Part shown: positions 45,711 to 52,638 of the stretch, in pieces
Numbering within the stretch: the first letter of the stretch is position 1
How the letters are laid out: the number at the start of each line of letters is the position of its first letter
Virus record (IMG/VR): IMGVR_UViG_3300030329_002466
Span: 1 to 55,838 of that record
DNA from: a virus
DNA: 55,838 bases
Direction: 5' to 3' (one strand)
Position numbers and translations under genes: made by a program
The notes under the pieces: generated by a model
What the model saw: only the letters and a program-made list of their open reading frames with translations
The model's database searches: none
What the model was told of the DNA's origin: nothing

Positions 45711-46300
45711 TTTTCACCTAATATTTCTTCTGCTATTTTGTTATACATTTTGTTTGCCATTAATATAGGTTGTCTTAATTTAGGGTCTATATAATGTAAA
45801 CCTTCCATACCTTTCTTAAGTTCTTCTCTAAACATATTAGCATATAGAGTATGGTTATCTGTTATATAATGGTATCCCTTTGCTACATCTTCTTTATAAT
45901 CTCTCACAAAGTTAATTATTTGGTATGCCCTACCTAAAGACCTAGCGTATTGGTCTGCTTGAGAAGGACAACCAAGTATACGAGCCATCATTAAACCTAC
46001 TGATTCAGAAGACCCTTTACAATATTCTAACATAGATTGTACTGTATGCTCTTTTTGAACTAAATCAGTAAACATAGATTGATGAAAGTCTTGAAGCCAT
46101 TCTCCCTTGAATTCATATTTATCACTTACTTCGTGAAAATTTTCTATTACCTTTCTCCATTCCTTAGTGTTAAATAAATCTCCACCTTCAACCATTTCGT
46201 CTATTACTCTCAGGTAAGAGTAAAGTTTATATATATCTTCCTGTATATTTTCAGGCCATTCCTTTACGCACTCAATAAATGTAGTGCTATATTTTTTCAT
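45707..46300 (-). CDS. Squalene/phytoene synthase family protein (head-to-head prenyl synthase)
   Basis: 197 residues. Family features appear in order: LYSYLRVIDEMVE (first acidic motif, Asp34...Glu38, normally DxxxD), a middle Asp79 in FTDLVQ, LEYCKGSSESVGLMMARILG (the usual Y-C...VG helix), and GRAYQIINFVRDYKEDV (second motif DxxxD at 134-138). These residues bind the magnesium-diphosphates of two prenyl substrates, so the core looks catalytically intact. The protein is shorter than the usual 270-350 residues, ending soon after motif two. Squalene, phytoene or a related C30/C40 product is possible. I chose the ATG at 46300 because it overlaps the preceding stop (TAATG) and follows GGAAG. 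46312 and 46324 are alternatives. Its TGA overlaps the MazG start. Confidence 0.8.
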   Translation of the reverse strand: MKKYSTTFIECVKEWPENIQEDIYKLYSYLRVIDEMVEGGDLFNTKEWRKVIENFHEVSDKYEFKGEWLQDFHQSMFTDLVQKEHTVQSMLEYCKGSSESVGLMMARILGCPSQADQYARSLGRAYQIINFVRDYKEDVAKGYHYITDNHTLYANMFREELKKGMEGLHYIDPKLRQPILMANKMYNKIAEEILGEK

Positions 46301-46419
46301 TATTTCTTCCATTCCAATCTCCATAATACATATTCAGTCATAATAAATGTCCAAAACATTCCAAATATAATTATATCTAAATGGTTAGGACTATTATATT
46401 CAGTTAACCAATTTATCAT
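46300..46419 (-). CDS. Small single-pass membrane protein
   Basis: 39 residues with one hydrophobic segment (LDIIIFGMFWTFIM) flanked by a short N-terminal region and a basic end. It overlaps the upstream gene by an ATGA and shares its stop with the prenyl-synthase start. Linked translation with a prenyl synthase suggests it might anchor that enzyme at the membrane where its substrates lie. That is speculative. Confidence 0.5.
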   Translation of the reverse strand: MINWLTEYNSPNHLDIIIFGMFWTFIMTEYVLWRLEWKK

Positions 46420-46589
46420 AATTTTATATCTCTATATTCGTCTGCAGATAAAAAACCTGACAGTGTTCCTCTTCCTGCTATATTTCTTCTCATATATCTA
46501 ATAAAGTCTATTGTTACTTCTAATCCTTTATCTTCTAATTCTTCATTTATAAACTGCAAATGATTTATTAAATCTTCTATTACTATCAT
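46416..46589 (-). CDS. Small protein, function unknown
   Basis: 57 residues, helical N-terminus (VIEDLINHLQFINEELEDKG) and a polar end (RGTLSGFLSADEYRDIK). Both ends are joined to neighbours by ATGA overlaps, which is the main support for it. No family is recognised. Confidence 0.5.
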   Translation of the reverse strand: MIVIEDLINHLQFINEELEDKGLEVTIDFIRYMRRNIAGRGTLSGFLSADEYRDIKL

Positions 46590-46864
46590 CCTGCTGGTCC
46601 TTTATTATATTGTGGCATATCATCGAACATACCTTGGTCTGCTGCTATCTGTATTAATAATATAGCATCTTCTATAGCTGACGAACAAGCAAGATGAAAC
46701 ATTTCTTCTGAATTTGGTTCAGCACCAAGTATTTCACTCTTATGTTCCATAGCCATTTGCTGATGAAACATACTAGAATGTTCTAATAAGGAAAGCCACT
46801 TGCCTCTTTCTTCTTCTGTATTATCTGCTGTCAATTTTTTTGATTTTTTCGATATCTTTTTCAT
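46586..46864 (-). CDS. Small helical protein, function unknown
   Basis: 92 residues with a Lys-rich start and a helical core (WLSLLEHSSMFHQQMAMEHK; ACSSAIEDAILLIQIAADQG). It overlaps the end of the ATPase gene by 44 bases and the next gene by an ATGA. Its place between helicase and polymerase suggests an accessory replication role, not provable from sequence. Confidence 0.5.
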   Translation of the reverse strand: MKKISKKSKKLTADNTEEERGKWLSLLEHSSMFHQQMAMEHKSEILGAEPNSEEMFHLACSSAIEDAILLIQIAADQGMFDDMPQYNKGPAG

Positions 46865-48299
46865 TGTAGTCTCCTGTTGCTAATAATAAAAACTTTGTCA
46901 TATCTCCATCCCAAAGCTTCTCGTCGTCTTTACTTTTAAAAGGAGGTGTAACGTCTTTATCTATAGTTTCTATATCTATCGCTGTCTTTGCTCCTTTACC
47001 CAGTTTAATGTTGTCCCCACTAAACGGGTCAACAATCTCGAAACTGCCACAAAAGCGCCCAGTGTATTCGCTACTGATTTCAGGCCACTTTTCTCGTACA
47101 AACTCTTCTGTTTTTTCAATTAACTCACTCCATTGTATCTTTTTTGAAGGGTCACTAATTAAAGGACTCTTAAAATATTTAGTCTTACCTTTCTCAGTTT
47201 CATCCATTTCTAAGAAACCAGTCATCACTAATGCGGAAAGGACTGGTCTTAATTTAGTGAAAGGTAATCCTGCTCTTTTTGCTTCTTTCTTTATTTCTGC
47301 TTCTGTTAATTTAACAACGTCAGCAGACATCCCAAATTTGTCTAATGATGTATCTGGGAATAACTGTAATATATCTGTACCATGACTAGGCATATGAAGA
47401 CATTCGGAGATAAAAGTGTCTAAATATATGCGTAGCGCCAACCAATTATGTTTAGGTGTAACTAAACCATAAGTCACACCATCCCGTTCTACCCGTAATA
47501 TTTCATCGTCATAGAACCTAGCCACAGCGTTTATTAGTTTTAATAAGTATTGAACCTTAGAACGTGATACTGGAAATATAGATGGTATTGCTTCCATTAG
47601 GAAAGGCGCACAGGGATTGCGTAGTTGCATAGCGCGTTCATCGTCCCTGCGTCCTATTGCGTCTAACATATGCTGTTTCAAACCACTGATTTCATCATCA
47701 CTCATAGTGAGTAACTCTTTCTTAGGAAGAGCAACATGCATCAACTTATGTTTAATAACGCTTTCTGTTTGTTTAGCAGTAGGATTAGTGTGCCCAATCA
47801 TACATCTGCGTTCCAATTCAGCGTCAAAATACGCTGAACCTTTATCATTTTCCACTGCTACACACATAAAGACAAATTTTGGATGTAACGTCTGTTCCAC
47901 CGTTTCACCAATAGTGACATCCGTTCTTTTCCTGAACGCTGGACGGCCATCACCCCATGTCTTTATAACTTCCATTACACCTTCTGGTAATTTCTGAGCT
48001 TCAGGTATCGCTACAAAGCGCGCCCTGTTTATCTTCTCAGCTTCATACCATACGGCCGTTTCGGAAAGGTGTTCTATTGTGTGGTAATATTCAGTCGGTA
48101 GTAGATTGAAGACGGCATCCATTATCACTGTCTTTCCAGTTCCACTATACGCTTTAATTACCATATTGTTATCCTCTAATAAGTAAGCTAAAGCAGAAGT
48201 AACTGCTAATTTATCTTCACCTATTATAGGATTAAGTTCACCTTTCTTATTACGTACATTATGAAAGTATCGTACTAAGTCATGTAATTCGTATTTCAT
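46821..48299 (-). CDS. AAA+ ATPase, probable replicative helicase, MCM-like
   Basis: 492 residues. Walker A is AYSGTGKT (about 50-57). The Walker B position reads RFVAIPEAQ (about 93-101), with Pro-Glu where Asp-Glu is usual. FVFMCVAVEND could supply sensor 1, and the AELERRCMIGHTN segment corresponds to the arginine-finger region (compare LLSRFDL of MCM). The C-terminal part contains winged-helix-like segments (LTEAEIKKEAKRAGLPFTKL). Given PolB and primase nearby and no other helicase, it is the best candidate for the replicative helicase. The N-terminal MCM domain is absent, so it is a minimal, divergent form. Its start overlaps the upstream small gene. Confidence 0.65.
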   Translation of the reverse strand: MKYELHDLVRYFHNVRNKKGELNPIIGEDKLAVTSALAYLLEDNNMVIKAYSGTGKTVIMDAVFNLLPTEYYHTIEHLSETAVWYEAEKINRARFVAIPEAQKLPEGVMEVIKTWGDGRPAFRKRTDVTIGETVEQTLHPKFVFMCVAVENDKGSAYFDAELERRCMIGHTNPTAKQTESVIKHKLMHVALPKKELLTMSDDEISGLKQHMLDAIGRRDDERAMQLRNPCAPFLMEAIPSIFPVSRSKVQYLLKLINAVARFYDDEILRVERDGVTYGLVTPKHNWLALRIYLDTFISECLHMPSHGTDILQLFPDTSLDKFGMSADVVKLTEAEIKKEAKRAGLPFTKLRPVLSALVMTGFLEMDETEKGKTKYFKSPLISDPSKKIQWSELIEKTEEFVREKWPEISSEYTGRFCGSFEIVDPFSGDNIKLGKGAKTAIDIETIDKDVTPPFKSKDDEKLWDGDMTKFLLLATGDYNEKDIEKIKKIDSR

Positions 48300-48475
48300 T
48301 CTTTCTCATTTAAATATTTAGACACTAATTTTATACTATCTCTCAATGATTCATTATCGGTATTTTCAGCTACTTCAAAATCTAAATCCGCTAACATCAT
48401 TTTAGCTACCTTTGGTGTCATATAATTTAATATAATACTCATTATATGTATTGCTTCAAGTCTTGTTGTTACCAT
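48296..48475 (-). CDS. Small helical protein leading the replication operon
   Basis: 59 residues from the ATG at 48475 (helical, TRLEAIHIMSIILNYM and SLRDSIKLVSKYLNEK). An in-frame TTG at 48493 would extend it, but the TATA box at 48496-48506 places the expected transcription start at about 48475, so a leaderless ATG is the better choice. It ends in an ATGA overlap with the ATPase gene. Function unknown. Confidence 0.6.
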   Translation of the reverse strand: MVTTRLEAIHIMSIILNYMTPKVAKMMLADLDFEVAENTDNESLRDSIKLVSKYLNEKE

Positions 48476-48479
48476 ATAC

Positions 48480-49247
48480 CTATAACCCCGCAACTCTATT
48501 TAAAGCTACCTGTAAGTAATTATCTGACTGGTCAATAGTAATAATCCCTCTACCAAGTCTCAATGCTGATGCAGCTGTGCTACCTGTTCCACAGAACGGG
48601 TCAAGCACTACATCGCCTTCATTACTAGAAGCTTTGATTAATATATCTAATAACTCTTCAGGTATTTGATTCATTGATGAAATACCGTCAGGAGTTCTAA
48701 ACTTCTGCTTCTCAGGATGAGTATGTTGCACTACATTAATGTCTGTAAACCAATCATAACTTGGCCTTCCGGCTCTACCATGCTTTTTAATTGCTTCCTG
48801 AACGTGCTTCTGCTTTAATGAGCTTTCAGGATAAGGGATTAGTATATCTTCCCCATTAAATGTATAGTCTTTCTTATTCTTGGTAAAGTATAAAACACCT
48901 CGTTGAGCTTGAACATAATTATTCAATGTATGTCCATAGTTCATCTTATAAGGCCACGTTAACCATCTTCGGAAATGCCCATGTTCCATACATGGTTCCC
49001 AATAATAGTTAGCCAATGTCTCCTGATAGGCTATTACATATAGACTACCAGTTGGTTTTAACACTCTAAAACACTCTTCAATCCATTCTGCGACCCAAGT
49101 GTCATAGTCTTTTCTGCGGTCGTCGATACCACCAGCATACTTCCACCCTATATTATAAGGTGGGTCAGTGACAATCAGGTCTATACTTTCACTTTCGATA
49201 GTTTTAATTCTATCTGTTACTTCTCCACATAGGAATTCTCTTTTCAT
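48480..49247 (-). CDS. DNA methyltransferase (N4-cytosine or N6-adenine type)
   Basis: 255 residues with TDPPYN at 28-32 (catalytic motif IV) before DPFCGTGST at about 216-224 (the AdoMet-binding motif I). This order marks the beta class of amino-methyltransferases. The full-length enzyme looks intact. The target sequence cannot be read from motifs. No restriction partner is adjacent, so it is probably an orphan viral enzyme protecting the genome. It starts in an ATGA overlap with the upstream gene. Confidence 0.88.
   Translation of the reverse strand: MKREFLCGEVTDRIKTIESESIDLIVTDPPYNIGWKYAGGIDDRRKDYDTWVAEWIEECFRVLKPTGSLYVIAYQETLANYYWEPCMEHGHFRRWLTWPYKMNYGHTLNNYVQAQRGVLYFTKNKKDYTFNGEDILIPYPESSLKQKHVQEAIKKHGRAGRPSYDWFTDINVVQHTHPEKQKFRTPDGISSMNQIPEELLDILIKASSNEGDVVLDPFCGTGSTAASALRLGRGIITIDQSDNYLQVALNRVAGL
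48496..48506 (-). promoter_or_regulatory. Archaeal-type TATA box for the replication operon
   Basis: On the minus strand GGTAGCTTTAAATAG, inside the 3' end of the methyltransferase gene and about 25 bases before the ATG at 48475. It would drive the ATPase, prenyl synthase, MazG, zinc-ribbon and polymerase genes. Confidence 0.75.
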
Positions 49248-49915
49248 TCTACACTCTCCACTGCCTTTCTCAAATCTAAAACGCCATTCTCACATAGTTT
49301 AATAGCGTATTTTCTAATATCATTTTCATCTACCCTCGGAAAGTCGTTTTTGATTTTCAAAAACAAGTCTATCATATTCATAGGCTCACCATCCAATGGA
49401 CGTAAAGCAGATACTATTTCTTGGGGCATGAGGTATTTCCCTTCTGTAAATAATGATGGTCTTTCTCTTTCACTTTTGAACACTGGTTCATCTGTGGCTT
49501 CAAGAGAATATCCATTAACTGATTCTCCAGCTACAATTTCTATCTTACCCCGATTAACTTTAAAAAGTATATCACAGGGGTTCTTACCTTCATCCAGAAT
49601 TTGTCTAAACAATGTCTGAAATACAGTATGAGTAGACAGAGTTGTGCTGAGATAGTGTATCTCAGACCCAACACTGGGATAAATCCCATAAGTGTATTCT
49701 TTAATCTGAGGAACATTTTTTTCACAGTGGAAACACCTCTTCCCTTCGTCTATCCAACATTTTACACGTCTGCTATCTTTTTCATACCAATGCATTACCT
49801 TATATAAAGGATTAATGTATGCGAATTGGGTCAAAGCCGTCATAGAATCTGCTAACCAGACTCTCTTACTTTGTTTCGATTTTATCCAATCCGAATACCC
49901 CGCAGTCATGCTCAT
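49244..49915 (-). CDS. Zinc-binding protein with winged-helix C-terminus, function unknown
   Basis: 223 residues. A putative zinc site CWIDEGKRCFHC lies near residues 52-64. The middle (TYGIYPSVGSEIHYLSTTLS; CDILFKVNRGKIEIVAGE) has the strand pattern of a beta-barrel, and the last 50 residues (LFLKIKNDFPRVDENDIRKY AIKLCENGVLDL) look like a winged helix. This combination would suit a single-stranded-DNA-binding protein such as a divergent RPA, and no other such protein is obvious here. That role is inference. ATGA overlaps on both sides. Confidence 0.5.
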   Translation of the reverse strand: MSMTAGYSDWIKSKQSKRVWLADSMTALTQFAYINPLYKVMHWYEKDSRRVKCWIDEGKRCFHCEKNVPQIKEYTYGIYPSVGSEIHYLSTTLSTHTVFQTLFRQILDEGKNPCDILFKVNRGKIEIVAGESVNGYSLEATDEPVFKSERERPSLFTEGKYLMPQEIVSALRPLDGEPMNMIDLFLKIKNDFPRVDENDIRKYAIKLCENGVLDLRKAVESVE

Positions 49916-50277
49916 TTGATATTTATACTTACACCCTTATCTGCTACTGCCTTTTTCAATTTAACATCTAAAACGCCGTTCTTATATGTAGCTTTAGAGG
50001 AGTCTGCATCAACCTTACAAGGCAATCTTTTAGTTGAGTTGTGTTTTCTCTCATCTTGTTCTGCCTTAATGGTGATGTGGTTTTCGTTTACCTTTAACTC
50101 TAGATTCTTCTTATCGAATCCGGGTAAGTCAATAGTAACGAAGACTTCATCCTCGCTTTGCTCTATAGTTCCGGGCCATTTAGATTGTGAAAAGGGCTTG
50201 GTTATACTCTTATGTGGGACTTGTGCCTCAATAAGGTCTAACCATGCATCAAGGAGATTATCTATATCTCTTATCAT
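49912..50277 (-). CDS. hsp20: Small heat shock protein, Hsp20/alpha-crystallin family
   Basis: 121 residues. The alpha-crystallin domain spans about 35-121: EDEVFVTIDLPGFDKKNLEL, then ENHITIKAEQDER, and the signature ATYKNGVLDVKLKK (A-x-x-x-NGVL). It lacks the long N-terminal arm and C-terminal I-x-I extension of many family members, though SINIK at the end may stand in for it. Such proteins hold unfolded proteins, in a virus perhaps capsid or tail proteins during assembly. It lies in the operon of methyltransferase and putative DNA-binding protein. Confidence 0.9.
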   Translation of the reverse strand: MIRDIDNLLDAWLDLIEAQVPHKSITKPFSQSKWPGTIEQSEDEVFVTIDLPGFDKKNLELKVNENHITIKAEQDERKHNSTKRLPCKVDADSSKATYKNGVLDVKLKKAVADKGVSINIK

Positions 50278-50287
50278 ATTTCACCTC

Positions 50288-50500
50288 TTAGTCGTTCTGT
50301 GTTCCTGAACCGACGGGTATTCGCTTGTGCAATCGGAAGTAAGGCTTGTTATCGTCACCTTCTTTCCAGTAAGCGTTGCGGAATAGGATATAATGTTCTC
50401 CTGATTCACTCTTTCCAGAGTAATACACATCGCCTTTCTTGCTCTTGTTACGGAATAGTCCGCCAATCAGTACTAATTCAGTTTTTTCATTTTCTGCCAT
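50288..50500 (-). CDS. Small basic protein, function unknown
   Basis: 70 residues. Strand-rich layout (ELVLIGGLFRNKSKKGDVYYSG; EHYILFRNAYWKEGDDNKPY) with aromatic and basic residues that could bind nucleic acid, somewhat like small phage DUF736-type proteins. It leads an operon whose TATA box is at 50536-50546. An AAGAGG site precedes the ATG. Confidence 0.55.
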   Translation of the reverse strand: MAENEKTELVLIGGLFRNKSKKGDVYYSGKSESGEHYILFRNAYWKEGDDNKPYFRLHKRIPVGSGTQND

Positions 50501-50535
50501 TTTTAGTTACCTCTTTCTTTACCATAGTTTATGGT

Positions 50536-50546
50536 CTATTTAAAGC
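50536..50546 (-). promoter_or_regulatory. Archaeal-type TATA box overlapping a stop codon
   Basis: On the minus strand GCAAAAGCTTTAAATAG. The final TAG is also the stop codon of the upstream gene, which ends KSFK. It drives the operon starting at 50500. Confidence 0.75.
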
Positions 50547-50829
50547 TTTTGCTTCCTTTTATCTTTACTAGTTTACCAGTTTTAGGATTCATAGTCCATC
50601 CATGTTCCTTAACTTTATCTAGTAAAGCATCTTTGTATAAAGACTCTTCTTCTTTCTTAGCGACGAACGCTTCTAAAGATGGGTCTCTCAACTCTAATAA
50701 ACAGTTCCCACACACAATCTTACTATTTTTAAAAACTGCTTGGGAATGTTGTATTGATGCTTCTGAATTATAAATCACATCTCTACAAAAGACACATCTA
50801 CCTAATTCTGCACCATTATTCTCTTTCAT
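50536..50829 (-). CDS. Zinc-finger protein
   Basis: 97 residues with CVFC (12-15) and CGNC (40-43), forming one probable four-Cys zinc site, then a charged helix and a basic C-terminus (GKLVKIKGSKSFK). The first knuckle resembles treble-clef fingers. It overlaps the preceding gene by 14 bases. Its stop codon lies in the next operon's TATA box. Confidence 0.6.
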   Translation of the reverse strand: MKENNGAELGRCVFCRDVIYNSEASIQHSQAVFKNSKIVCGNCLLELRDPSLEAFVAKKEEESLYKDALLDKVKEHGWTMNPKTGKLVKIKGSKSFK

Positions 50830-50956
50830 GTAAATTACTAATCTCCGTTACGAAATGTTTCCCACATGGTTCACATTCCCATTTATGTGTTCCACCACCA
50901 TAATAAACTTTGTCGAGTGGATGTCCACATATAGGACAATTATCAGTATAACTCAT
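50816..50956 (-). CDS. Zinc-ribbon microprotein
   Basis: 46 residues with CPICGH and CEPCGK: a textbook two-knuckle zinc ribbon. The ATG at 50956 overlaps the stop of the preceding membrane microprotein (ATGA), so I prefer it to upstream in-frame starts at 50980 and 51013. Confidence 0.65.
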   Translation of the reverse strand: MSYTDNCPICGHPLDKVYYGGGTHKWECEPCGKHFVTEISNLHERE

Positions 50957-51075
50957 GCCCAAATGAACATCCACATCCATATCATCATAAAAAATGATAA
51001 TAACATATACCACATAGCTTCATTCATAGAGGTGGGATAATTCCATAACCATTTTATAGTTTCTGTTCTTTTCAT
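50953..51075 (-). CDS. Small membrane protein
   Basis: 40 residues; the second half (MWYMLLSFFMMIWMWMFIW) is one strongly hydrophobic, Met/Trp-rich membrane segment. ATGA overlaps join it to both neighbours. Function unknown. Confidence 0.55.
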   Translation of the reverse strand: MKRTETIKWLWNYPTSMNEAMWYMLLSFFMMIWMWMFIWA

Positions 51076-51179
51076 AAAATCCATACACCAACAATCATAC
51101 CTATACAATATCCAAATATCATACCTGATATATAGTCTACTACTCTTTGCTTTCTATCTTCAGTCCAGAATTTACTCAT
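51072..51179 (-). CDS. Small membrane protein
   Basis: 35 residues: a charged start (MSKFWTEDRKQR) and a hydrophobic, Gly-rich segment (ISGMIFGYCIGMIVGVWIL) able to span a membrane once. It overlaps the upstream zinc-ribbon gene and is joined by an ATGA to the next one. Confidence 0.55.
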   Translation of the reverse strand: MSKFWTEDRKQRVVDYISGMIFGYCIGMIVGVWIL

Positions 51180-51258
51180 TTCCACCACAATGTGGGCAGT
51201 TAAAATTATGTGATTTTTTCATACCAACATAATCTCTACCACACCTCACACATCTCAT
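51172..51258 (-). CDS. Zinc-ribbon microprotein, 28 residues
   Basis: 28 residues with CVRCGR and CPHCGG, a minimal zinc ribbon with almost nothing outside the metal site. ATGA overlap with the upstream microprotein supports translation. Confidence 0.6.
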   Translation of the reverse strand: MRCVRCGRDYVGMKKSHNFNCPHCGGNE

Positions 51259-51371
51259 ATTAACAGCCTCTGATAACATACGTGACAATATGCATTACCA
51301 GCAGTGTCCCTATATCTTACATAATTCAGAGCTAATCTGCATTTACAAGTATTACAAGCTGTGAATTCCAT
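51255..51371 (-). CDS. Zinc-ribbon microprotein, 38 residues
   Basis: 38 residues with CNTCKC and CHVC knuckles, likely one zinc site with an extra Cys. It begins one base after the preceding stop and ends in an ATGA overlap. Confidence 0.6.
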   Translation of the reverse strand: MEFTACNTCKCRLALNYVRYRDTAGNAYCHVCYQRLLI

Positions 51372-51372
51372 T

Positions 51373-51657
51373 TTATCCGTGCATGTGTGCTGAAGGTTTC
51401 TTTCGTCCACCTTCATCGTGTAAAATCCTAGCTTTTAAAACTTCTTCACCGTATAAGTTGTGAAGTTTCTCTATCATGTGGTCGAAGAACTTAGTTACAT
51501 CGCTACCATCCGGCACTACTTCAATTTCACATACGCCTAATCTTAATCTATGAACTGCTGATAATTCAGCTTGAGCTGCATCCATTTTAGCTTGTAAAAC
51601 ATCATGCACTAAGTCTGCTATCAACTTCTCGTCATTTTCAGAAGATGAATCTGTCAT
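51373..51657 (-). CDS. Helical protein, function unknown
   Basis: 94 residues, acidic N-terminus, long helix (KLIADLVHDVLQAKMDAAQA...), a short beta part (CEIEVVPDG) and a His/Lys-rich end. No family is recognised. It overlaps the coiled-coil gene upstream by 20 bases. Confidence 0.5.
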   Translation of the reverse strand: MTDSSSENDEKLIADLVHDVLQAKMDAAQAELSAVHRLRLGVCEIEVVPDGSDVTKFFDHMIEKLHNLYGEEVLKARILHDEGGRKKPSAHMHG

Positions 51658-51868
51658 CTATAACCTCTAGTTTAATTAATATTTTTCTCAAATTTTTCAC
51701 CATTCCGGTTGTTTCGCCAATCATATTTTCTAAATCGTTTAACTCTTCTTTAAGAACTTTCATCTCAGCTAATATATCTTCCATATTCTGAACGAAAGGC
51801 CACCAATCACTTGCTAGGTCTGCGTTTCTTTTTCTTATTTGTTCTCGTAAATCTTCTTGGTTTTCCAT
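51638..51868 (-). CDS. Coiled-coil protein
   Basis: 76 residues with heptads throughout the second half (MEDILAEMKVLKEELNDLEN; VKNLRKILIKLEVI). Possibly an oligomerisation or adaptor protein. It overlaps genes on both sides. Confidence 0.5.
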   Translation of the reverse strand: MENQEDLREQIRKRNADLASDWWPFVQNMEDILAEMKVLKEELNDLENMIGETTGMVKNLRKILIKLEVIDDRFIF

Positions 51869-52091
51869 ATTTATCTTTTCCTAATCTTCTCATTAAGCTT
51901 TGACTTTTCATAGGATTACAATGAACAGTAGTCCCTCTATCATTAAAAGGACGAATATAACCCATATAATAATCTCGACAGTTCTCTTTAGTTGGTTCTA
52001 AACCTCGACAGATTACTTTTTGCATTATAGTCTGTCTAGATTTAGGACTTTCCTTATTCCAAATGATATCGAAGTCGTTCCACTTACTCAT
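51807..52091 (-). CDS. Basic protein, function unknown
   Basis: 94 residues with three cysteines and one histidine spread through the middle (VICRGLE, ENCRDYY, VHCNP) and a Lys/Arg-rich C-terminus that probably binds nucleic acid. ATGA overlap with the upstream gene, 62-base overlap with the downstream one. Confidence 0.5.
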   Translation of the reverse strand: MSKWNDFDIIWNKESPKSRQTIMQKVICRGLEPTKENCRDYYMGYIRPFNDRGTTVHCNPMKSQSLMRRLGKDKYGKPRRFTRTNKKKKRRPSK

Positions 52092-52417
52092 ACTATCATT
52101 CTGTCAATACGATAGGAACGTGGGTGGTCATTTTTATATTGACTTTGGTATTGTTTAAGGTTATATCTATTCTCATAACCTCTTACCAAAATATCTCCAC
52201 TACCACTAACATATAGTTCTTCAGGTAAAATCATTCTAGGACTATCTTCTTGACTGTCATGTTTCCATGATGAAAAGTCAAAAGGAGTTCTCTTTTCTGC
52301 TTTGTATCTGAAAACTACTTGCTTGTGTTTTCCTGTCTTATTGTAGTGATTAATAGCCTCTACAATAGTCTTTAACATTCCGTTAATTTTTCTTGGTTCG
52401 CTTTTCATTTTTTTCAC
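52088..52417 (-). CDS. WYL-like small protein
   Basis: 109 residues. The second half (ELYVSGSGDILVRGYENRYN, then SYRIDRM) has the layout of WYL domains, in which a strand-turn-strand ends in an FRxDRI-like motif that can sense nucleic acid or nucleotides. The first half begins with a helix (NGMLKTIVEAINHYNKT), and KHKQVVFRYKAEKRT fits the opening strand. No DNA-binding helix-turn-helix is attached. First gene of its operon, with a TATA box at 52447-52458. Confidence 0.5.
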   Translation of the reverse strand: MKKMKSEPRKINGMLKTIVEAINHYNKTGKHKQVVFRYKAEKRTPFDFSSWKHDSQEDSPRMILPEELYVSGSGDILVRGYENRYNLKQYQSQYKNDHPRSYRIDRMIV

Positions 52418-52425
52418 CTCTTGGT

Positions 52426-52539
52426 CTAAATTACCATTACTTTCGAGGTATATAAAGCTTTCGCTATGTATATCGTCGTTTGTAATGCGTAAATCTTAAT
52501 TTGGTCTTTATATGATACTTCTAAAGGTATTATATCCAT
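52426..52539 (-). CDS. Possible 37-residue protein overlapping a promoter
   Basis: MDIIPLEVSYKDQIKIYALQ and onward, beginning one base after the stop of the upstream zinc-ribbon gene but reading straight through the TATA box at 52447-52458. The coupling argues for a gene, the promoter overlap against. No family is recognised. Confidence 0.3.
   Translation of the reverse strand: MDIIPLEVSYKDQIKIYALQTTIYIAKALYTSKVMVI
52447..52458 (-). promoter_or_regulatory. Archaeal-type TATA box for the 52417 operon
   Basis: On the minus strand GCGAAAGCTTTATATACC, about 35 bases before the ATG at 52417. Confidence 0.75.
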
Positions 52540-52540
52540 A

Positions 52541-52636
52541 TTATTCTTCCTTTAAAGGACTACAATGAACACATCTCTTTTTACCATCGTATGTCCATAC
52601 GAAAGCATTTTTTAAACATCTTGGGCATTCTGTCAT
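52541..52636 (-). CDS. Zinc-ribbon microprotein, 31 residues
   Basis: 31 residues: CPRC and CVHC knuckles separated by an aromatic hairpin (AFVWTYDGKKR). It starts 2 bases after the stop of the preceding zinc-ribbon/membrane gene. Confidence 0.6.
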   Translation of the reverse strand: MTECPRCLKNAFVWTYDGKKRCVHCSPLKEE

Positions 52637-52638
52637 AT

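Noticed and set aside
50980-51013. Upstream starts for the zinc ribbon at 50816
   Set aside because: They would overlap the membrane microprotein at 50953-51075 almost entirely. The ATGA at 50956 matches the chain of neighbouring genes.
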